Shown: positions 47,289 through 60,724 of the stretch, piece by piece
How the letters are laid out: the number at the start of each line of letters is the position of its first letter
How positions within the stretch are numbered: position 1 is the stretch's first letter
From: Eucommia ulmoides
Lineage: Eukaryota > Streptophyta > Magnoliopsida > Garryales > Eucommiaceae
Direction: 5' to 3'
Length of the DNA stretch: 64,000 nt
Assembly: GCA_016647705.1 (NCBI GenBank)
Contig: CM028330.1
Span: forward strand, 46,032,397 to 46,096,396
Position numbers and translations under genes: made by a program
The notes under the pieces: generated by a model
Database searches by the model: none
What the model saw: the letters and a program-made list of their open reading frames with translations, nothing else
Told to the model about the DNA's origin: nothing

Positions 47289-50200
47289 GGAACTTAGCAT
47301 TGCGGTGATGGGATCTAGATGGCGGAGGCATAAATTATCGTGAGTCGATGTCACGGTGACGGATCTGGATAACCGAAGATATAAAGAGGCCAAGTCGGAT
47401 GAAACGTTGAAGATGACTACGAAATTTTAGGGCTAGGGTTTATTACTGAGGTGTGGATATGATAATAGGAAGGAAAACTTGCTTCATTAATAATTCTTTA
47501 ATATTTTCACTTTTTTTATCTTTATTTTATTTACATATGTTACCCTTTATATTTTATAATAAAAAATTTAACCTCGTCAAGTTCATGCAACGTGTTCGGC
47601 CATATATGTTGCATGTCCCCACCGTGTCTGACGTAAAATTTGAATTGCTTTGCTAGGACACAAGGAAACGTACCCCATATATATCCTACCCGGGTCCCTC
47701 GGTGGTTTGCGTCTGATACTTGTCCAATACGAGTTCTGGGACCCCACATCAAAGGTCTAGCTTTAATTAATGACTGAAGAAGAGGGGTCCCATTTTACAG
47801 GAAAAATATGCTTACAAAAAGTGATTTTAGATGCGTCACTTGGGAAAGCAAAATTGGCACATTGGACAAAAGACATTAAATAAGCCATCATTATTGTCCG
47901 CATCTATGTTTTCCTTAGACCACTTGTGCTTTAGGAAAAAATGCATGAGAATTGTGGAGGTACTCCCCATCTGTTGAATTGTCGAGTTCCAAGACCTTTT
48001 CTAGGACTACGATATTGAGATCAAATGACATAATGGTTGTATAAGGTTGGGGCTACTAAAGACTATGATTGCCAGAGCAAGGCTTGGAGTTGCTAAGATT
48101 TGGGCTGCCAAGGATTGCGACTATCAATGACTAGGGTTGCCGAGGACTAGGACCACTAGCGTCTAGGGTTGCCAAAAACTCGGTTGCCAAGGACTAGGAC
48201 TACCAAGGCTAGTGGTTTCTAAGGACGGGGGTTGTTAGGAGTTGAGGCTTCCAAGGACTAGGTCTTCCATGGATTGGGTTGCCGAAGACTAAGGCTACCG
48301 AGAACAAGGGTTGCCAGGTTTTAGAGTTGCCAAGGGTTGAGGAAAAACAGATAGTTATGAGAATCCACATAGGGAATGGACTGAGATCACCTAATTAATA
48401 TCAATCTCGCACATTCAGCCACGAATCAAGTTTTATCGAATATTTAAGCACAAATCAAACCCTCACTAACGAAAGATCTCATGTATAAATTGGGAACTAG
48501 CCATTTTGGAGAAGAGGATAGAAAAAGAAGTTCAAAAAATGCAATTGCAAAAAAGAGAGTTGCAAGCTTTGTATTGAAAAATGATTACTAAAGTATTTTT
48601 GTTACCACAAAGATAAAATAGTAAGTCAAAAATATTTATATATTTTTTTTTTTAAAAAAGAGGGTGTATATCTAGTAGAAAATGGTGTAAATATAGGCCC
48701 CACGAATCTTTCTATTTTTTATTTCCTTTTTCCTATGTTTTATACTTTTGCCCTTCTAATTTTGAACCTCTTTTTATGTCATCAAGTCTGGCATGTTTCA
48801 CTTTGAAGTCTATAATTTTCGTTTTGTTTTTAATTGTGCTTCCGTTAGATTTTGTTCATAACTTTTAGAAACCATAATTAAGGATGATTTTGTCTTTTCA
48901 ATTATTTCTAAAAATTAATTCTTTCCCGCCCACCTACCTCTCTATAATGTTTTTCTCTATAAACATAGATATCTCTATTCTCTCTTATTTGTAAAAAAAT
49001 CATCTCAAACTGACAACCTTCTATATGTGAAGCCATCATTATTGCCATCATCAGACAAATTGTTGAACAAATAACTGGAGAAATCAATGTAGTCTAAGAA
49101 GCTCCAATACTCTAACAATCCCAAATACGTCTCCTAGTGTAGGTTTCCTATATAAGATGCCCGGGTACATGTATCAAATCCCAAACTCTACTAATGCATA
49201 CTTGATGCTCATTTTTCATGTATTCTATAGACTAAAGGTATTTAAACATATAAGAGGTGTATCCCAACGTATTGGATATATATGGTATATCTATGAGATA
49301 CAATGAAAGTATTAATTTTTAAATTTTACTAAACTTAGTGAGAGAAACTATATTTTATATATTTTTATGTTGAGAATTATGTATTTTACATAAGTTACGT
49401 AAATATTCAATTTAATTTTTTGTCATATATTTTTTATTTTTTATAATATTTAATGTATACAAAAAAATATATAAAAAAACTATATTTATCATGCGTATCC
49501 TGCACATACTCCTTATTTAAAAAAAAAAATGTCGTATCCCCGTGTATGTATCGTCTTGGACACGACACACGTATCTGTATCCATACTTTCTAGGGTGCGA
49601 TATCCACCCAATCTTTGTTGTGCACCATTAAAAGAATTTGTTTTCCATTATATGAATGAGCTAAATAACTTATCAAATGCCCATGCTTTTACAATGTTCA
49701 GTTACATCAACCTCTACGACACATAACTTGCAACCTGTTTGTTCGAGGAAAGGGAAGACCACTGGTAGGACACTAAATTCTTTTGTTGTGAGACCTATTT
49801 ATCAAGTTTTGCTTAGAACTTTCAGCAAGTTTTGCACATGATATTTTTTTTTTTTGAATCAAACTGCTATTGTTGAAGAATTGTCGGATTTAACTTGATA
49901 ATGAAGGAATCAATGATGAAATCTAGTGAGAAATGGACTTAGTTATGGGAGGAGAAAGATACAAAGATTTAGAAGAAAAAAGAGAATAGATGTTTTGTGG
50001 AAGGGAAAGAAAGAAAAAAGAAAATAAAAGAAATACTAAGAATACACTATTGCTAACTATAGTCATGCGCAATGCACATGATTATTTTTCTCAAATTAAT
50101 GGCAAAAATCTTCCCACATTAATGACAGGAAAGAGAATCCTGACCTAATGACCTCATGCCAACGCTATGCTTAAAAGGTTTTGACAGTGCTTAGCACTCT

Positions 50201-50589
50201 TCCTGTGAATTTTCTTTTTAATGAGAAAAACACGGAACAAAACGAAGGAAGTCATCTGCTGTGCCCCTTGCATCAAGGGATGGATAACTTAAAAATGAAA
50301 TTAAAAAAGTAAAGGGTTCAAATTGAAACATGCCAAATTTAATGGGTTAAAGGTGTAATTTTTCTTTTTCTTATGGTTTTCCATTTCGGTTCTTCTTCGA
50401 CCATCTCCGCTGCGTCCACCTGTCCATCACCACCATGCACTGCCATTTTGACATTGCGGTGACTAGCGAACGCCACTGAAACCGCCACCAGCAATCGCCA
50501 ACGAAGCTCACATCCACCACTGTTGGAACCGACACTCACAGCCGAAATCACCATCCCCACCTACCAGCTACCACTGACAACCACATCCA
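47289..50589. other. Intergenic DNA between the fossil and VPS52 leader
   Basis: Contains a minisatellite (48045-48340) and a CGTATCC/GGACACGACAC-type dispersed-repeat-like segment (about 49080-49620). No gene is supported. Confidence 0.5.
48045..48340. repeat. Degenerate 16-bp minisatellite
   Basis: About 17 variants of GGGTTGCCAAGGACTA run head to tail, for example GGGTTGCCGAGGACTA, GGTTGCCAAGGACTA and GGGTTGCCGAAGACTA. Unit length ranges around 15-17 bp, so no constant reading frame is kept. Confidence 0.88.
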
Positions 50590-50830
50590 CCGTCCAAAGA
50601 GATTAAATCGCAGATCTGAAGAGAGGGAGAAGAAATCGCACTGGCAGCTCGTTCTTGCGCTTCCACGATTTCACCCCTCGACGTTGATCAGAAGTTTGAC
50701 GGTTCCCAAATCGACGCTTTCTTCGAGGTCGCGATCAATAAAACGTATTTGCACAAACGAAGATGCTTCCCTGACATTGATTTGCCAGAATCAGAAAGTC
50801 GGGTTGGTGTTCTACCTAAGCCATATTTCA
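50590..50830 (+). promoter_or_regulatory. Possible noncoding first exon / transcription start area of VPS52
   Basis: A GC-richer block with GAGAGGGAGAAG and TCG-rich sequence lies 2.5 kb before the VPS52 ATG, followed by T-rich intron-like DNA. It resembles a plant 5' leader exon whose intron would end near 53293 (ATGTAG) or 53325. This is inference from composition only. Confidence 0.3.
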
Positions 50831-53325
50831 TTTACATTTGTTTGATCAATTGCTTCTTCATTTTATGTATTGAAAGAAACTCTGTCGTTGTAATTACTGG
50901 GTTTGAAACGTAAAAAAATTGATTGATGCTACCATGGTATAGAACTTCACGGAAGTGGTGAGGCTTATCTAAATAAATTCTTACTAGGGACAAAAAATAT
51001 AACAGAAATACATATTTCTGTCATTGCTTACTTTGTGTTATCATATTTTAGTGTGGATCCATTTTATACAAAAGTTTGTTTGAAAGGAGAAAATGTTTGA
51101 GTTCTTAGAGAAAATATGAGAGGATATTAGATGGATTGGAGGTGTGCAACTAGAAAGTAAGCAACATTTTGGAGTATAAATATGGTGACTTAATTGGGTT
51201 CAAGGGATCCATAGTTAAGTTGAAATAATGTTATTGTTTTCCTTTCTCTTGAGTCCTGAAGGTGGTAAAACATGCAGAAAGAACATTTTTGCCAACCAAT
51301 CAATCAGGAGATTTGACACTCCATTATACCGTGGAATAATTATCTATTTCTACTTTGTTTTTCAGATATTGAAGTGATGTCCTCTGTGATTTGTATCTGT
51401 GTCCATTAATAGAATTTTTATCTCAGTATTTTCTAGTAACTACAATTAGATCATTTGCAAACTTGGTTGGACATGGCTTTAACTACCTCTGTAAGTAACG
51501 GACAAAGTTTTGATGGCCTTCAGTGTAGAACTAAGAACACTAAATATTGGTTAATGATGTATATCATTTGCACAAGTGATAAACAGTGCTATCTGTTATT
51601 GGTAAAGTTTCGTTTTAGTTGTTGTACTTATATCCATGCCTTAGTGCATAGAGTTCATCAATTAGACTAATGTGAAGCTGTGACAGAATATATGTAATGC
51701 AGTGGGTTACTTGGGCATATATATGGATACGTGTGTGTGTATATATACATATATATTTTATAAATCAGGACATATTTTCCATTTAAATATTTTTGACCAT
51801 TGGATGGTTGGAGACATATCCAACTATTGATTTAGATTCTAATGAGAAAGTAAATAATAATCTTTCAATAAAATGTGTTTTCATGATTAATATATATGAA
51901 CTAACTATGGATATTCAAGATTACTGTATTGAATTAAAATTAGTGCCTTTAAGCACGAGGTATACACTAGTTTACTTATAGTGTAATGAATTTTTTACCT
52001 TCCATTATGTAACTCCCAAGGAATACCAATAGTTTGTCCTAGAAACTGGACATTGGCCTCAATATGCAGAATGATGCTATAATTTTGGGCCAATAACAAG
52101 ATCTTGGCAGGGGAATTGATATGTTTCTTGCAAACTTGATTAGGCTTTGCCTTTGTAGTGGGAGTGGTAAGTATAAGTTATTTCATGCATATTATCCTCA
52201 CATATATAATCTTGATACGCGTCTAGAACATTTTAAGAAATTTGAAGCCTGTTTGTCCCAGGAAAAAGACTATGTTTTCCTCTCATGGCTATTTAAAATT
52301 GAGGCATTATTTAACTGATTTAGGAGGCCTAGTGAATGATAGACCATCTATATCATGCTAGTACACATCTTTTGGAAGTAATCTAGTGACGTGGTGAATG
52401 AAGAAGTAGGTCGTTAGGGTTACATTTTCAATGCAAAAGAAGAACACATATACCACACAGTGTTTATAGAATTTTGTGGCGAAAAAACTTATTAAGAGAT
52501 CTTGGTTGTCTAATGACTGGGCTATAAGGTTCCACTCTGCTAATAATTATGCCACTGGTATTCCCCATATCCTAGTTTAGCATGATAGGGCCAAAGATAC
52601 AGAGTTCAATCAATATATAATCAAGCAAAACTCAGATAAGGGCTTTACTGGCAATCCGTTGCAATATCAGATTATTAATTGGTAGATAATCGTTGCTAAG
52701 GGAGATAGTGATGTGTTTTATCTCATTCCTTTCAAGTTGGGCAAGAAAGATAAGTATTCAACGATTTGAGTGGGAGTGTTAGTTGGATTACTTATTCTAT
52801 ATGTACCTCTATATTTCACGTTCTATATCCATGTCTCTCTTCTATGTCGCGCCCCCTCTCTCAAATGATCTGATCTGGCCCTAGAATAACTTGTAACTAG
52901 GAAGAGGAACCACTTAAGATTTTGGGTAATGCTTCTATATGAGAACAAAACTGACCCCACTTTCATTGACCAAGCTGTCAGGTTCGCAGATGACCGATGG
53001 ATTATCAAGAAACTTTTGATGATCTGAACTCACAATATTTTTAGTTGCTAATGGATTTTTGTCTTTCTTTTCTTTTGATGCATAAATTGCTAAATGGTTT
53101 CTACGTTGACCAATGTTTTTGCTTTATATAAGATTTTTGTCTACGTTCTCTTTTGTCTTTTTCGGTTCCTAATACCTAATTGAAGAATGATACTGTGGAT
53201 GTAGATATTGTGAATTAAATTGGCTATCTCTTGACTATTTTTTATAATTCCTTTACATTTTTCTGCATCTTAATGTATTTAAATTTCATGTAGGTAGTAT
53301 TGTAGATAACTGTTAGTTAAACAAG
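50831..53325 (+). other. Region before VPS52 ATG, likely leader intron
   Basis: AT-rich DNA with TG/TA microsatellite at about 51731-51760 and one retroelement fragment (52480-52790). No host exon recognised. Confidence 0.45.
52480..52790 (+). mobile_element. Copia RNase H end fragment
   Basis: Readable bits resemble the Copia RNase H end: HDRAKDTEFNQYIIKQ, then KLGKKDKYST and the usual G-rich GAGTGGGAGTGTTAG after the stop. Broken, with no LTR pair located. Confidence 0.55.
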
Positions 53326-56300
53326 ATGGCTGAGGTGGCAGCAAATAACTTGGTAAAGTGCCACTAGACCTGCAACTTATGCTCTTCCTATACATATATG
53401 AATATATTCATGTGTTAGATACATTCATACGTGTTTATGAATTAATGCGATGTCTCTCTTTTGTAAGACAAATGATGAGCAGGTATTTGCATTTGATTTT
53501 GGAGATTCTATTGGGGACTTAACTGTTGAGGATGATGCGAACAGGTATAGTTCGAATGTATTTTAGAAAGGCTTCTGAATATGATATGAAGCTATTGATT
53601 TAAGAGTAATTATATGTTTGTTATGTTTGGTGACTTTGGTCTATGCAAATGAATAATTATGGTTCCGGAGACTAATAACTTGAATATTCCTCTTATAGCA
53701 ATGTTAAAATTTACTTAATGTGGAGAAATGCTTATCAGTTTATATTGGTCAACAAAATACAAAGTTTGTTGTTATTGATTGTCAATTTTTGTACGCAATT
53801 GTGATGGCATACTTTGAGTTCTGCATTGAGTGTGTACTGGATAGACCAAAATTTATTAGTGGAAGCAGGGACGTAATTAGACCTTGTTTAAAGTTTAGAC
53901 GTGTGGAAGTGACATGGCCAATTGTATATCTAACCTGGAGTTACTACGATTTGTGTTTGGATGGACTGCTGTGTTCAATCATGTGTGAGCCCTATTGGCG
54001 AGGGCACAAGAGAATCAGGCAGGATCTCTTTCAGTTCTGTATGGTGTTCCACACCAAGCATATGTAGGTCATTTGAGCTTATTAGAGAGAGTGTTGAGCT
54101 TATATATTTCCGGACATGCTTATGCTGCTTCTCTCTCTCTCTAATTTTTTTATTCTTTTGTTTCTATAAAAGGGCAGCCCAGTTCAGTAAAGTTCCTGTC
54201 TTCACTGTCTCGTTTTTTCAAGAATATGGCTGGAAATTAGAATGACACTGGCATATATTCTTGAAAAGCTTCAAGATGAAAGTTGACTGTCTTCTAAGGA
54301 CGTGAAGCTGACTGGCTATAAGATGATAAAGGGTATGGGTATATTAGCTGTATATTATTGATTAATTAATTAACATTATTTCTTTTAAATACATCAAAGA
54401 AGTGCACCTAGGTTGTGCATAACGCCCTGTGCTCAGAGGGGCGAGGTGCGCACCTTTGCTAATGGGCTGTGCCTAGGCTTAAGCAAGGCACAGGTTGCAC
54501 CTTCGCACACCTTGCACCTAGGTGCGCCTTTAGCATCTATGCCCCAAACTAACATGAACTCGAAATTTTGAAATGACAAATAGACTATGTGAGGAACGGA
54601 GAGGGGATGAGAGGGAAGCAGTGGTGGGTGGTTTGAGAGGGTTGTTAGGCAGGGAATGGGCCAGTGGGGGCTGGGGGGACTGAATATTGGAAGTGAATAA
54701 GAAGCGAGTAGGTAGAATAGGCTAAGGGAGAGGAAATAAAAAGAAGAGGAGGATGGATGGGGGTGAAGGTCATCAAAGGTGCTAAAATGAAAAAGAGAGA
54801 GAGAGATGACTCTGTTAAGGAACAAAGAGAATAAAAAGTACGGATAAAAAATAATCTATTTTTAAATAGCATAAAAAAAACGAAATTACCAGTAAATGAC
54901 GGGCATTTGCCACACAACAAGTTTCCATTCATTTGAACTTCCAAATTTAACGGTTGAACCACTAAAACCACGGTCAATGCTTATAGGGGTTAAAGTGGTC
55001 AAAGTTACATTGGGCAAAATTGTATTTCATCCTTACTGTTTCCTTCTTCCGGTAAATCTTGAATGTATTGAGTTTAGCGGAGGGGGTTGCGTTAAAACAA
55101 ACTGTTTTGCATTTGGGATCTATGTTGAGATCCTACCTGGGTAGGAGTTAGGGCAAAGACTTTGTTGCTGTTTAAAATCTTTTTCAAATGATAAAATATT
55201 CTCTGGAGAGATGATATCCCAGATATTAGAGTTGGTACTAATGCACAATATTTTGAAAAATGTCTATAGGCCTCAATTGGAGGTTCTCGGTTGGTCAGGT
55301 CACCTCTATTAGTCAATCTTTTGTCATGTTAATAGTATGCTTTTGGCTTGAATAAATTGGCTTTTCCATAGTACATCCTGGTCATGCATTATATAACATG
55401 CTTGTTATTATTTGACTTTCCGTTTTATTCCATTTGTTCAAAATCTTTTGCTTCCATATCCACTAGTGGGATGATATTTGGTTGCCACATTTGTTTAGTG
55501 ATGACATATCACTTGAGGGGCTGCAGCAAGAGCTAGAAGAATGTAGGACTGACGAGGTAAGTAAATTTCATTTTCATCTTCTGTAACTGATTTTTATGTA
55601 TCTTATTAATGGTGGTGGTCAGCTGTACTCTCTTTTCTTTTCCCAAGTGAATTCATCTATACCTTATTATTAAGAAAGAGAGCTGGGTTCAACCCATGGT
55701 GTGTGTGATATCTCCCAATATTATTGCTCTTACCACTTTCACAACCCTTTGACTTTCTTCTCTCCCCTTCTATAACTTTCATCAAGTAGCCAATCTCTCC
55801 CTCATCCTACATGTGCACTAGTAACATAGCAACTGGATTCATGTCTTACCACTAGTTGAAAAGAAAAACAACATAAACAATTGCACAATATTATTTCGCT
55901 CAAATGTATTGTTACTTTTGTGGGGGTTGCTATAAATAAGTTAACATTAATCTTAAGGAAAAGACATGCTATGATTCTAAGTAGATTCCGTTACCATGTA
56001 ATCGGGGTTTGATTATTATTGTTAGGGTGTTCCAATTTCCAACCTAAAACCGTATAGCAATAAGTGTTGTAACTCTTCCCATATATAGACTACTTTGGGA
56101 AGTCTTACAAATTTGATGCGGGATTCTAACACCTATCTTCACGTGCAACCCCGTCTTGCATGTGATGCGATATGAGAGACATCAGAGAGAAGACAAATGA
56201 TTTGGCACAAACAATCGAGACTTCCCAAAGTTAGCTCTGGTACCATGTTAGGGGGTTTCAACCTAAAACCATCTGGCTATAGGTGGAGTAACTCCGCTTA

Positions 56301-59300
56301 TATATATACTACTATGAGAAATCTGACAAATTCGATGTGGGATTCTAACAATTACCATACATTGCGACAATGATTTGTGTGCATATGCCATTCTCAATTA
56401 TCAATACCATTGAATTACTGTCTTCATGTGCGGGCTATTACGTCTCATGTTTGGAAGGTGAACTTGTCATTCTTAGAAGGCTTCGAAGCCTTTATTCTAA
56501 TAAGCTTTCACTGGATAAGTTGCAGGACGAACATTAACTCCTGAACCTCTGGGTCTTTTCACTGTTAGTGTCGTTGGTTGGTCATGTTAAAATGCCAAAA
56601 TAGAGGTTCTTATTTATGCCATTGACCTGAACATATTGTTTCTAATTTCTATGCCCCTAGTCGAATACAATCCATTCACTATGATTAAGTCTTTGTTTAA
56701 AAGGTTTAATCAGTAATAAATCGAAGTAAAATGTTTAATTGGTAATTAATCGAAGTACTTTAGCCATTACTCTTGCTCGACTCTAGACAAGTAGGTTAGA
56801 TGTCCTACTTTATTTTTTCCTATTATTAAAGAACTTGGCAGTTCTGTTTTATTTTAATTATATAAATATTACATGTCTCTAAATTTTAATTATATGTCCT
56901 TATTTACTTTTCTGGTGTGGGTAGATAGATAACTAGAAAAGATTCTAAGGGACTTTATTTGGGGCAAATCGGAGGAGGAAGAAAGATCCACTTGGTTGCA
57001 TGGGAGAAGATTTGTCCGCCTTTGCATGAGGGCGGTCTCAGTGTTCGCATGTTAATAACTTTTAATCTAGCTATTCTTGGCAAGTGGTTGTGGCGATTTG
57101 TATTTGAACCAAAAAGATTGCGGAGACTGGTGGTGGTTGCAAGGTTTGGTGTTGGTATATTATGGCGGTTTGCAGGGGTGGTTTGTGGATCTCATAGAGT
57201 TGGGTTTGGAAGGCAATTGCAAGTCTTGGGGGATACTTTTTGGCTTCAAGCCACGTTTTGTGTTGGTAATGGTAGGAGAGAGTGGTTTTGGCAGAATTGG
57301 TGGCTCGTGGAATCAAAATTTTGCATTAGGTTTCTTTACCCTTTTGTGAAGTTTTGAGACAAAGGAGTTTAGGTGTACGAGTATTACAAAACTATAGGGA
57401 AGGTGTTATCATGGACTTTTACGTTTAGGAAGTATCTGTTTGACTAGGAATTGCCTGAATTGGAAGAATTCTTCGCTCTTGTCCAAACTAGGGTTGTAAA
57501 AGAGCCGAGTAGTAGATGTACAGGCTTGTTTATTTAAGTTAAATTTTAAACGAGCCGCGCTCGAGCCGAGCTTTGAATTGATTGCTCGAACTCGGCTCGG
57601 CTAAAAAAATGGGAGCTCGAAAAGCTCGTTAATTATTTCGAGCTTGATAAAAAAATTTGAGCTCGAGTTAGAGATATAACGTGATATTTAGCTCATAAAC
57701 CAAAATGAGGCCGAAAGTTTTGAGTACCAGAGCTGTCCCTTGAAGGCAGATCTGTTCAGTGAAGGTGGAGATTTGTTCGGCAAAGACAAGCTCGGCGTTG
57801 GAGAAGGCAAAGACAGCGTCAGCGAAGGCAAGATGACGGCGAAGTTGAGCAGCGGCATTAGGGCTGTAGCTTAGCCAGGGTTGAGCAGATCGGAGCTAGG
57901 AGTGTGAGAAGATCAGCGTTAGGAGTGTGAGTAGATCTACGTTACGGTTGAGCGGCGGCGAAGGCAGAGATCGGCGATGAGAATCAGAGATGGAGATGAG
58001 AGACCATGGAGAGTCACGAGAGATGGCTTGTGAATTGGGGAAGTGAATGAGAAGTGAACCCTAGCATACAATTAATCGGTATATATATATATACTTAATA
58101 AAAAAATATTTTATTGTTTGGAGAATAGAGATGGAGAATGAAGGAATTGGAGAATGGAGGCACATGGAGTTTGTCACGTTAGAAATGGGATTGGGATGTG
58201 GGAAAAGTGAAGTGGAAGTGGGAAACATAATTATCTATATTGAATATAATAATATTATATGGTAGTAGTGGGATTGGGCGGTGAGAAATTTGGAGTGGGA
58301 AGTGTCAAACCTAATTATGTATATTTAATATAATAATATTATATTGTTTGAACGAGCTTTTTTCGAGCCAAGCCTGAGCTGTTCATGAATAGCTCGGTTC
58401 GTTTACAGTCCTAGTCCAAATAGAGGTTAAGTAACGTGGAGGAGGAGTCTATCAATCACCGCTTGATGTTTTGTCTGGTAGTGGATGATTCATGGGATAT
58501 GGTGTATGCCTCACTCATGTTTAGAGCTATTTATGTGTTGGTTGGAAGGTAGATCGAATGGTGTTCCTAGGGGTCTTTGAGCCTTGATTCCGCTGACTTT
58601 TTTTTTTTAGCTTCTTTGGAAGGAGCGGAATCGATGTATATTTGATGAAGTTGCTTTACCCTTTTTGAAACAATCCTTCCTGTATACGTTTTGTTTTTGG
58701 TGGAATGGTGTCAATCCTTTAGGGACTTTTGAGCTTCTTAATTTTCTAGGAGAGGTCGAGTCGTCAAGATATCATAGTTATATAGGGTTTACGCCCCCTC
58801 ACACCCATTTTTTGATAATATTTTCTTGCTCAAAGAAAAATGAAAAAGAAAAAGAAAAAGAGAGACATGTGTCTAGTTGGCACGTGGTACTAATATTTTT
58901 TTGGTATTGAAGAACTATGGCACTTCGTTCTTATTGTTATTATCTAAATTCAACATGTCTCTTTTAATTACTATTGTCACTATTTTTTGGACTTCTATTA
59001 CTACTTTACCTTGAATTTGAGTTGGGAAGTTGTGTGCACGGATACATAGTTCGTTGGTTTTTCTTGTTTTAGGTTGTTGCAAACATACTGTCCGAAGGCA
59101 AAACGATGCGTGATTATGCAAAGGGCGTCGAGAGCAATTTACGAAAAGTTGAATTGGATTTGATTCAGGTTGGCCATTAGATCATCAAGATGCTTAATTC
59201 ATTTTCTTTCTCTATTTTTCCCCTCTTTCCTTATTTAGTGAGTCTAATAACATATTCTTTAAATGCATATTTACATGCTTCAACTAAAACCTTTCTAAAT

Positions 59301-60681
59301 TTTCAATTTCATCTTTCTGGAAAACGAAGTAAACTCATCGATGCCACTATCTGACTTATAGCGTAACTGATTTTATTGTTGATTTTTTCTCCAATCCTGT
59401 TGAGACGTCAGCAAAATAACTTCAAGTAGACTTCTTATCCATGTTCTATACATTACTTGCTAATTCATAATGGGTATTACCAGTGTCATGATGACGATCT
59501 CTTCTCATTGACTTCAACAGAGCATCCTTCCTCAAAATTCTTTTTTATTTCTAACACCTGAAATTTTTAGTTTCTTTTTCCTGAGTTGTTCATTTGTGGC
59601 AAGGAGTCTCTTCTCTGTATCTTACCAAAAACGGGTCTCATCCAATCGCTAGATATTGTGATCTTAATTAAATATGCCCATCCAATAAATAGTAAATCAA
59701 TGCATGGACAATTTTCCTTTTATAGTTTTAGTCATCATTTATTGAAAAAACTAGAATTGATTTTGTTCCCCCTCATTCCAGTTTTCATAAACTCATATTT
59801 CTCCATATTTGTTTTTGTCTCAACGACAGGATTACATAGAAGAAAGTGATAATCTAGTTTCTCTCCATGAGCAAATTCGTGATTGTGATGGCATCCTCTC
59901 ACAAATGGAAACCCTACTCAGTGGATTTCAGGTGTTTTATCTCTTCTAATTGCTAGTGACAATTTTTCTGAGGCCTGAGTTAATAGAAGTTCAGCTTCCC
60001 AAATGTATACCTTCTGCTGCATATGTTTAAAATTGAAATGAGATTAATCCAGCTATCATATATACTTTTACAAATGTTTAAAATTGAAATGAGATTAATT
60101 CAGCTATCATCTATACTTTCACGATTGATGAAGAAAGACGGGGTTTGGAGAGAATTTTCGTCAAGCAGGGGAAAAAGGAGAGAGAAACAATAATAAAAAG
60201 GAAACATTGGTATTGACCAGTCTCCCATTGTTATGTATGCAGGATGGTTTAGTGCTACATATATATAAGCTATCACATACCTGTTTCTGATGATTTAAGG
60301 GTATTAGGATTATGTATTGACCAGCCTCACTTTGATTTTCTTTATGTGGAAGAACAAGGCCTTCAGTTCATCTACGAGGTCAACTTAGTAAACAATTAGA
60401 TACTTTAATTGTTCTTTTTAGGGAATTAGAATCGATAAAATTTTCAAATTATTACAGTAGCCGTGCATTTATTTGTTCACATGCTCTTCTATATGTATGT
60501 GTATATAAATAGATAGCCCCATATTATTTTGACAATTACCGAGTTCATCCCCTGTCATTTTGATAATACCTGAGACACCTCTTTTCTTTATAGTATGGAT
60601 ACCTAAGACACCACCTATCACATTTTATTGATAAAAATACGCTTGCAACATAATATTTTTTGTTTTTTATTTTATATTTCT

Positions 60682-60724
<43 letters not shown>

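Noticed and set aside
48045-48340. Coding leucine- or glycine-rich repeat
   Set aside because: Unit length varies between 15 and 17 bp and stops occur, so no frame is kept.
53720-54067. 115-codon open frame in VPS52 intron 2
   Set aside because: No similarity to VPS52 or any known family; it does not join in frame with the exons and would displace conserved sequence.
56020-56350. Cassandra-type TRIM carrying 5S RNA sequence
   Set aside because: The LTRs are only about 110 bp and show no 5S-like internal promoter boxes.
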